Of a stretch of DNA of 11,459 nucleotides, positions 6,993-11,459 are shown in pieces. Location: contig JAISKU010000034.1 of NCBI GenBank assembly GCA_031261245.1, forward strand, positions 1-11,459, read 5' to 3'. A program made the translations under genes and the position numbers. The stretch is from Oscillospiraceae bacterium (GTDB taxonomy: Bacteria > Bacillota > Clostridia > Oscillospirales > Oscillospiraceae). The notes below the pieces were generated by a model. The model was given only the letters and a program-made list of their open reading frames with translations. It was not told where the DNA came from and did not search any database. Numbering within the stretch: position 1 is the stretch's first letter; each line of letters opens with the position of its first letter.

Positions 6993-8512
6993 TGCCTCAC
7001 CCCCGTCATGTACGCGCCTACCTCGTCTATCGACAGCTCCCTTGCCGCCGCGACGCGGTTCATTCTGCCGCCGTACATCACGCCTATCGTGTCCGCGAGC
7101 GCGAGTATCTCCTCAAGCTCAAGCGACACGAGCAAAATCGCCTTTCCCGCGGCGCGCTGGTTCAAAATGTGCTCATGAATCGCGCGCGTCGCGCCGATGT
7201 CGAGCCCGCGCGTCGGCTGCACGAATATCAGCAGGCGCGAATCGAGCTCAATCTCCCGCGCGACTATCGCCTTCTGCTGATTCCCGCCCGACATGGAGCG
7301 CACGACCGTGCTATAGCCTCGCCCGCTACGTATATCGTACCGCTCGATGAGCCTGTCCGCGTACTCGGCAATCGCGCGCTCGTCGCGTATGCCGCGCCGC
7401 GAGAACGGCTCCTCATAATACCGGCGCATTGTCAAATTGTCGCCGAGCGTGAAATCGAGCAGCAGCCCCACCCCGTGGCGATCCTCGGGGACATACGATA
7501 TCCCCTTTTCCATGCGCTCCCGCACGTCCGCGCGCGTCAAATCCTCGCCGCCGAGCGTCACCGCGCCGCCGGAGCTCCGCAGCAGCCCCGCTATCGCGTC
7601 CGTAAGCTCCGTCTGACCGTTCCCGTCCACGCCCGCGACGGCGAAAATCTCCCCCTCGCGCACGGAGAACGACACGCCGTCAACCTTTTTCATCCTGTCG
7701 CGGATAACGTCGAGCTTCTCGACACGCAGCACCTCCGCGCCGAACTCGTGCTCCTCCGGCGCCGCCTCCCCCGCGAGCTCGCGCCCCACCATCAGCGACG
7801 CCATCTCGTCCGTGGACGTCTCCGCGACGTCGTATACTCCGACGAGCTTTCCGCGGCTGAGTATCCCGCAGCGGTCGGCCGTCTTTTTTATCTCCTCGAG
7901 CTTGTGCGTTATCAGAATTACCGTCTTGCCCGACTCGCGCAGATTTTTCAGAATTTGCAGCAGATACTCAATCTCCTGCGGGGCGAGCATGGCCGTCGGC
8001 TCGTCAAATATCAATATCTCCGCCTCGCGGTAGAGCATTTTCAGTATCTCCACGCGCTGCCGTATCGATATCCCCACGTCCTCAATCACCGCCTCCGGCT
8101 CGACCTCGAGGCCGTACCGCCGCGACAGCTCCGCGATTTTCGCGCCCGCCGCGCGCATGTCCACATACGGCAAAAAGCCGAGCTTACGCCGCACGGGCTC
8201 CGCGCCCAATACGATGTTCTCGGCAATCGTGAAGTTTTCTACAAGCCTGAAATGCTGGTGCACCATTCCGATCGACAGTCCGGCGGCGAACGTCGGCGAC
8301 GTTATGCGCACGCGCTCACCGCGTATGAATATCTCGCCCTCGTCCGGCTCGTACAGCCCGAAAAGCATACTCATAAGCGTCGATTTCCCCGCCCCGTTCT
8401 CGCCCAAAAGCGCAAAAATTTCACCCCTGCGAATTTTTAGCGAAATGTCGTCGTTCGCGACGACGCCGGGAAAGCGCTTTGTCACACCGCGCATCTCAAC
8501 GATATTTTCCAT
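6989..8512 (-). CDS. nupO: Double-domain ABC transporter ATPase of a nucleoside-type importer (NupO/YufO-like)
   Basis: This cytoplasmic ATPase drives the importer and carries both nucleotide-binding domains in one 507-residue chain. Domain 1 has an intact Walker A GENGAGKST (37-45), Q-loop Q86, Walker B ILIFDEP (166-172) and H-loop H203. Its signature, however, reads VGISIRQ (146-152) instead of an LSxGQQ-like sequence. Domain 2 has a degenerate Walker A GVDGNGQT (294-301, Gln for the catalytic Lys), a good signature MSGGNQQK (407-414) and a Walker B ending FVQP (430-433), without the usual Asp-Glu. It also has Ser463 where the H-loop His would be. Degenerate domain 2 sites are usual in this family. 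I chose the ATG at 8512: GGAG (complement of 8519-8522) lies 6 bases upstream, whereas the TTG at 8530 has no ribosome site. It follows the lipoprotein gene after 77 bases that hold a hairpin. Confidence 0.9.
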   Translation of the reverse strand: MENIVEMRGVTKRFPGVVANDDISLKIRRGEIFALLGENGAGKSTLMSMLFGLYEPDEGEIFIRGERVRITSPTFAAGLSIGMVHQHFRLVENFTIAENIVLGAEPVRRKLGFLPYVDMRAAGAKIAELSRRYGLEVEPEAVIEDVGISIRQRVEILKMLYREAEILIFDEPTAMLAPQEIEYLLQILKNLRESGKTVILITHKLEEIKKTADRCGILSRGKLVGVYDVAETSTDEMASLMVGRELAGEAAPEEHEFGAEVLRVEKLDVIRDRMKKVDGVSFSVREGEIFAVAGVDGNGQTELTDAIAGLLRSSGGAVTLGGEDLTRADVRERMEKGISYVPEDRHGVGLLLDFTLGDNLTMRRYYEEPFSRRGIRDERAIAEYADRLIERYDIRSGRGYSTVVRSMSGGNQQKAIVAREIELDSRLLIFVQPTRGLDIGATRAIHEHILNQRAAGKAILLVSLELEEILALADTIGVMYGGRMNRVAAARELSIDEVGAYMTGVRQ

Positions 8513-8536
8513 ATCCCGCTCCCGAAGCAAAATTAT

Positions 8537-8567
8537 CGCGGCGGCACGCCAACGGCGCGCCGCCGCG
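8537..8567 (-). promoter_or_regulatory. GC-rich intergenic hairpin between the lipoprotein gene and nupO (attenuator or mRNA-stabilising stem)
   Basis: A 9-bp perfect stem (8537-8545 with 8559-8567) continues, after a single A/C mismatch, into 4 more pairs (8547-8550 with 8554-8557) closing a 3-base loop. On the transcript it is followed by AUAAUUUU, a weak U-tract, and stands about 15 bases before the nupO ribosome site. Such stems between a binding-protein gene and its transporter genes commonly keep the binding protein more abundant, by partial termination or by protecting the 3' end of its mRNA. Which applies here is inference. Confidence 0.65.
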
Positions 8568-8589
8568 CACTCTATTTAGTCAATCCGTA

Positions 8590-9798
8590 TTATTTCAGGC
8601 CCGGGAAGTCCTCTACCGTTATTCCCGCCGTGAAGTTGCCCGGCGGCACGATTACGCCGGTTTTTACGAGCTCATAGGCCGACGCGAGGTTCGCGATCGT
8701 GTTCTCACTGAGCTGATTCCGCCCCTCGGCCGACACAAAACCCGTCGAGTCGGTGTCCGCGCCGAGCAGATAGTTTCCGCCCTTGAACGTCCCGGCGGCG
8801 ATGTTGTCCAGCGCGCGCTCCACGTTGATGCTCATGACCTTCAGCCCCGACGTGAGGATGATGTTTCCGCCCGCGAACACGCCGTCGCTGTACTGGTCGA
8901 CGTCGCAGCCGATCACCTTCACGTTTCCGTTCTCCTTCGCCGCCGTGAACACGCCGTTACCGGACGCGCCCGCCGCGACAAAGATGACGTCCGCGCCCAA
9001 CGCTATCAGCTCCGTGCCGATTACCTTGCCCGTGGCCTCGTCCCCGAAGTCCTGCACGTAGTTTCCGCCGACGTTCGCGCCCGTCACGTCCTGACCGGCG
9101 CGCGCCGCGATCTCAATCACCTCGGCCGACGTGCCGAGCTTCGCGTTCGCATACGCCACGCCCGCCTCAAAGCCGAACTGGTAGTTTACGTTCGAGGGAT
9201 ACGCAATCCCGTTGACGACGGCGACCTTTTCGCTCTTCGTCTCAAGCGCGGCGGCGATCCCCGCGAAAAACCCGCTCTCCTGCTCCTTGAACGTCATGGC
9301 GTAGATGTTGTCGAACACCGTCTGCCCGTCAAGCTCCGACGGGTCGGAGTCAATCAGTATAAATCTCTTCTCCGGGTTCTCGACGGCGAGCGCCGACACG
9401 TCCGCGAACTGGAATCCCGGCAGCACGATCACGTCGTAGTCGGCGAGCACGCTCTCCACATCGTTCATGGAGTCCGCGATGTCGGCGGACTTCACGTCCG
9501 TGACGGTGGAGGCCGGATTATTCCTGATAAACGCCAAAATTCCGTTGTAGTTGTCCTGGTTGAACGAGCCGTCGTCTATCGACGAGCCCGAGGTGACAAT
9601 TACGATCTTCAGCGCCGCGCCCTCCGGGGCTCCCGGCGCCGCAGTACCCGGAGCTTCCGACGACGGCGGGTTGTCAGGCGTCGGCGTCGATTCGCCGCCC
9701 GGCACGGGCGTCGGCGCGGGCGCGTCCTTCTTCGCACACGCGGCAACCGATACAATCAGCGCAAGCGCGAGCAACAGCGTAAGTAATCTTCTCTTCAT
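8590..9798 (-). CDS. nupN: BMP-family (PnrA-like) substrate-binding lipoprotein of a nucleoside ABC importer
   Basis: This extracellular, membrane-anchored binding protein captures the substrate, probably nucleosides, and delivers it to the permease pair. The 402-residue precursor begins with a lipoprotein signal: basic MKRR, a hydrophobic core and lipobox VAAC with the acylated cysteine at 21. A Pro/Ala/Thr/Gly-rich low-complexity linker (about 24-61) spaces it from the membrane. The BMP domain follows, with DDGSFNQ (75-81), AAGASGNGVF (275-284), GCDVDQ (297-302) and Lys320 in TSGLK, positions that correspond to ligand-contacting segments in PnrA-like proteins. The ATG at 9798 has AGGAGG (complement of 9805-9810) 6 bases upstream, the best ribosome site in the window. 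It is the first gene of the operon, behind a strong predicted promoter. Family and localisation are well supported; the exact ligand (purine or pyrimidine nucleoside, possibly another small molecule) is not visible. Confidence 0.92.
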   Translation of the reverse strand: MKRRLLTLLLALALIVSVAACAKKDAPAPTPVPGGESTPTPDNPPSSEAPGTAAPGAPEGAALKIVIVTSGSSIDDGSFNQDNYNGILAFIRNNPASTVTDVKSADIADSMNDVESVLADYDVIVLPGFQFADVSALAVENPEKRFILIDSDPSELDGQTVFDNIYAMTFKEQESGFFAGIAAALETKSEKVAVVNGIAYPSNVNYQFGFEAGVAYANAKLGTSAEVIEIAARAGQDVTGANVGGNYVQDFGDEATGKVIGTELIALGADVIFVAAGASGNGVFTAAKENGNVKVIGCDVDQYSDGVFAGGNIILTSGLKVMSINVERALDNIAAGTFKGGNYLLGADTDSTGFVSAEGRNQLSENTIANLASAYELVKTGVIVPPGNFTAGITVEDFPGLK

Positions 9799-9855
9799 TT
9801 GTGTCCTCCTGCAAAAGCATTTTTCGGCGTCGCGTCGCTCCGCGCGCCACTATGT

Positions 9856-9884
9856 ATAATACCACATTTTTACGCGCTTGTCCA
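9856..9884 (-). promoter_or_regulatory. Predicted sigma-A promoter of the transporter operon
   Basis: On the minus strand, TGGACA (9879-9884, 5 of 6 matches to TTGACA) and TATTAT (9856-9861, 5 of 6 to TATAAT) are separated by exactly 17 bases. The bases before the -10 box are TGG, giving an extended -10. Transcription would start near 9849, leaving a leader of about 50 bases before the lipoprotein start, too short for a known purine riboswitch. The -35 box begins 3 bases downstream of the stop codon of the small upstream gene. Confidence 0.75.
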
Positions 9885-9887
9885 CCC

Positions 9888-10157
9888 TCAATCGCCCTCG
9901 GCGTGCAGCCAGTCGTGCACCACGTCGCGCGCGGTTGCGGGCGTGACGGCGCACCGCGCCATCTTGTCAAGCAACTCGCGGGCACATCGCGAACACGCCG
10001 TAATCGCGTCGATTCTCTCCGACTCGCCGCTCGTCAGGGAGATCACCTCCACTCCGTAGCGCGCCTCAGCCACGCCCTCAATCACGGAATACATGATTGC
10101 GAGCTTCTCTCCGCGCTCCCGCTCCGCGACAGTGCCTCTTTTTTCAAAACGCCTCAC
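9888..10157 (-). CDS. Small protein resembling the DUF6514 family, function unknown
   Basis: This is an 89-residue soluble protein with no signal peptide or membrane segment. The first 15 or so residues are strongly basic and charged. The core reads YSVIEG, then ARYGVEVISLTSGE, ERIDAIT and CARELLDKM, and ends VTPATARDVVHDWL. This pattern (a YGIE-like strand, an IxxIS-like stretch, a helix, then a VSPxHLxDIIxE-like end) resembles what I recall of DUF6514, a small family found in Clostridia, but that is by eye only. The family has no established function. Cys at 58, 61 and 72 include a CSRC pair that might bind metal or form a disulfide; this is speculative. Third codon positions are GC-rich like the neighbours, supporting a real gene. 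The GTG start at 10157 is chosen because GGAGG (complement of 10165-10169) lies 7 bases upstream. It has its own predicted promoter and ends just before the lipoprotein promoter. Confidence 0.7.
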   Translation of the reverse strand: MRRFEKRGTVAERERGEKLAIMYSVIEGVAEARYGVEVISLTSGESERIDAITACSRCARELLDKMARCAVTPATARDVVHDWLHAEGD

Positions 10158-10167
10158 ACAGATACCT

Positions 10168-10183
10168 CCATTAGCTTTAATGG
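10168..10183 (-). promoter_or_regulatory. Small hairpin over the ribosome site of the DUF6514-like gene
   Basis: CCATTA (10168-10173) and TAATGG (10178-10183) form a 6-bp stem with a 4-base loop. On the minus-strand transcript, the end of the stem contains the first two bases of the GGAGG ribosome site. The predicted transcription start falls within a few bases of its 5' arm, so the hairpin would form the extreme 5' end of the mRNA. It could modulate translation or protect the end; the AT content makes it only moderately stable. Confidence 0.4.
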
Positions 10184-10187
10184 GGGT

Positions 10188-10216
10188 ATTATCACACGGC
10201 TTTTCGCGTTTTTCCA
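10188..10216 (-). promoter_or_regulatory. Predicted sigma-A promoter of the DUF6514-like gene
   Basis: On the minus strand, TGGAAA (10211-10216, 4 of 6 matches) and GATAAT (10188-10193, 5 of 6) stand 17 bases apart, with an extended -10 TGT directly before GATAAT. The start would be near 10180, so the leader is only about 25 bases and consists mostly of the hairpin and ribosome site. It lies in the AT-rich 178-base gap downstream of gatB. Confidence 0.55.
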
Positions 10217-10335
10217 GCGTTATTCTTCGTCAAAATTCGACATTTTTACACGACCCACAATATTTAGCGGTTTGCCGCGCAAAAGAGTAGATTTTCAATG
10301 TATTTTTTGTCGAAACAATCATCAAAATTGCGTAT
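10217..10335. other. AT-rich gap downstream of gatB, without a recognisable terminator
   Basis: This stretch is clearly richer in A and T than the flanking genes and holds no convincing reading frame. I see only weak inverted repeats: a 4-bp GCGG/CCGC stem near 10268-10279 without a U-tract, and an imperfect 13-base palindrome at 10229-10241. A 10-base sequence at 10240-10249 recurs in the lipoprotein promoter. No strong intrinsic terminator for gatB is visible, so gatB transcripts may read into the small gene downstream. Confidence 0.5.
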
Positions 10336-11459
10336 TCACCCGGCTATCAAACGCAGCAGCTCCGCCTCCGCCGCAACCGCGTCCGCGCGCCCTCTCGACT
10401 CGCGCATAACCGCCCCGACGAGCGCCTTCAGCGCCTTCTCCTTGCCCGCTTTGTAGTCCGCGACCGACTTCGCGTTGCTCTCAATCGCCGCGCAGCAGAG
10501 CGCCGCGAGCGCGTCGCCGTCCACGCCGGCCATGTCGGCCTCGGAGACGAACTCAAGCGCGCCTTTTCCGCTCTCGTCCATCTGCCTGTACACGTTTTTC
10601 GCCGTGTTGCGGTTGATTTTCCCCGATTCCACGAGCGTCAAAAGCTCCCTCAACCGCTCCGCCGTGACGGCCGGATTCCAGTACTCCCGCTCCGCCTCCG
10701 TCGTGATGTGCGCGAACATCGTCGTCGTCATGAACCCCGCGACAGTGCGCGGCGTGAGTCCCTCGCCCGCCGCCTCGAAATATTCCGACACCGCGCGGTA
10801 CTTCGTCAACAGCTTCGCGTCCGCCTCCGACACGCCGAGCTCGTCGATATACCGCCGCAGCTTCGCCTCCGGCATCTCCGGCAGCTCCTCGCGCAGCCTG
10901 TCAATATCCGTCTGCGGCAGCTGCACCGTGATTATGTCCGGCTCCGGGAAATAGCGGTAGTCGTCCGCGTTCTCCTTGTCGCGCAGGGGCGAGGTCTCGC
11001 CCGTGTCCGCGTCGAACGCGCGCGTCTCCTGCACAATCACGCCGCCCGCGTCGAGTATTTCCGCGTGGCGGTCAAATTCGTACTCAATCGCCGCCGCGAC
11101 GGCCGTGAAGCTGTTCAGATTCTTCGTCTCGCTGCGCGTTCCGTACTCCGTCTCGCCCGCGCGCCGCAGCGACAGGTTCACGTCGCAGCGCATACTCCCC
11201 TCCTGCATACGGCAGTCGGACACGCCTATCGCGCGCAGCGCCGTTTGCAGCCGCTCCATGTACTCCAAAACCTCGTCCACCGCCCGAAAATCCGGCTCCG
11301 TGACTATCTCAATCAGCGGCACGCCGCCGCGGTTGTAGTCCATGCGCACCTCGTTTCCGACGTGGACGAGCTTGCCCGCGTCCTCCTCGATGTGAATCCG
11401 CGTCAGCCCGATTCTCCGCCCGTTTGAGAGCTCCATGCCGCCCCCGACGCAAAGCGGCA
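10336..11459 (-). CDS. gatB: Asp-tRNA(Asn)/Glu-tRNA(Gln) amidotransferase subunit B, N-terminus outside the window
   Basis: GatB is the kinase and tRNA-binding subunit of the GatCAB amidotransferase. With GatA and GatC it converts mischarged Glu-tRNA(Gln), and in many bacteria Asp-tRNA(Asn), into the correct aminoacyl-tRNA in the cytoplasm. The frame runs off the right edge: 374 codons are present of about 480, so roughly the first 100 residues are missing. The methionine at 11436 is internal, because upstream in-frame codons continue the family sequence (PLC...G). Diagnostic stretches are RIHIEEDAGKLVH, NRGGVPLIEIVTEPD, EGSMRCDVNLSLR, GTRSETKNLNSF and DDYRYFPEPD. These are followed by the helical and C-terminal YqeY-like domain with DYKAGKEKALKALVG, which contacts the tRNA. 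It ends with TGA at 10336. gatC and gatA usually precede gatB in Clostridia and would lie beyond the right edge. Confidence 0.96.
   Translation of the reverse strand, partial: PLCVGGGMELSNGRRIGLTRIHIEEDAGKLVHVGNEVRMDYNRGGVPLIEIVTEPDFRAVDEVLEYMERLQTALRAIGVSDCRMQEGSMRCDVNLSLRRAGETEYGTRSETKNLNSFTAVAAAIEYEFDRHAEILDAGGVIVQETRAFDADTGETSPLRDKENADDYRYFPEPDIITVQLPQTDIDRLREELPEMPEAKLRRYIDELGVSEADAKLLTKYRAVSEYFEAAGEGLTPRTVAGFMTTTMFAHITTEAEREYWNPAVTAERLRELLTLVESGKINRNTAKNVYRQMDESGKGALEFVSEADMAGVDGDALAALCCAAIESNAKSVADYKAGKEKALKALVGAVMRESRGRADAVAAEAELLRLIAG

Noticed and set aside
5305..7178. Plus-strand frames at 5305-6135, 5904-6416 and 6417-7178
   Set aside because: All are antisense to the two permease genes, highly basic, and without ribosome sites or motifs.
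6968..8440. 490-codon open frame on the plus strand opposite nupO
   Set aside because: The composition is dominated by Arg, His and Leu without motifs, and it lies antisense to a well-supported ATPase. It is a GC-driven shadow.
8479..9786. 435-codon open frame on the plus strand opposite the lipoprotein gene
   Set aside because: It is Arg- and His-rich with repeats of RRR and no family resemblance, while the minus strand encodes a complete BMP lipoprotein with a ribosome site.
9799..9849. Purine riboswitch upstream of the nucleoside transporter operon
   Set aside because: The predicted leader is about 50 bases and holds no aptamer-like three-way junction or terminator.
10229..10241. Imperfect palindrome GTCAAAATTCGAC as an operator
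   Set aside because: It has mismatches, resembles no operator I can name, and AT-rich gaps produce such sequences by chance. It is mentioned only beside the shared 10-mer.
11434..11436. ATG at 11436 as the start of gatB
   Set aside because: The upstream in-frame codons up to the window edge continue recognisable GatB sequence, and about 100 N-terminal residues would be missing.

Overview
The window is GC-rich, densely coded bacterial DNA. The proteins point to an anaerobic, Gram-positive Clostridia-type organism (Bacillota): a ferredoxin/pyridine-nucleotide redox complex rich in iron-sulfur clusters, a BMP-family nucleoside-type transporter with a lipoprotein binding subunit, the GatB amidotransferase subunit, a small protein resembling the clostridial DUF6514 family, and strong AGGAGG ribosome sites. 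I cannot name the genus.

Positions 1-4857 (+ strand): two consecutive genes of an electron-bifurcating oxidoreductase. The first, cut by the window start, is a NuoF/HydB-like flavoprotein (FMN, NADH, several Fe-S clusters). The second is a 1162-residue fusion of a [2Fe-2S] domain, a GltD/NfnB-like FAD-NADPH domain, ferredoxin-type clusters and a NuoG-like domain without a visible molybdenum ligand. This order matches StnB and StnC of the Sporomusa-type Nfn (Stn) transhydrogenase, which couples ferredoxin and NADH to NADP(H). The third subunit, StnA (NuoE/HydC-like), would lie upstream of the window.

Positions 4858-4911: a perfect 10-bp hairpin between convergent genes, acting as a terminator, strongest for the minus-strand operon.

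Positions 4912-9884 (- strand): a compact transporter operon transcribed right to left. The order is promoter, BMP-family lipoprotein, intergenic hairpin, double-domain ATPase, permease 1, permease 2. The last three genes overlap by 1-4 bases. This is the NupNOPQ-type uptake system, most likely for nucleosides. Its ATPase has one intact and one degenerate composite ATP site.

Positions 9888-10335 (- strand): a small gene resembling DUF6514, with its own likely promoter and a hairpin over its ribosome site, in an AT-rich intergenic stretch.

Positions 10336-11459 (- strand): gatB, lacking its N-terminal part, which lies beyond the right edge. It serves Gln-tRNA and/or Asn-tRNA synthesis by transamidation and is functionally unrelated to its neighbours.

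I saw no tRNA or rRNA gene, CRISPR array, insertion sequence or phage gene. The most interesting item is the Stn-type complex. Smaller points are the asymmetric ATPase and the regulatory structures on the minus strand.
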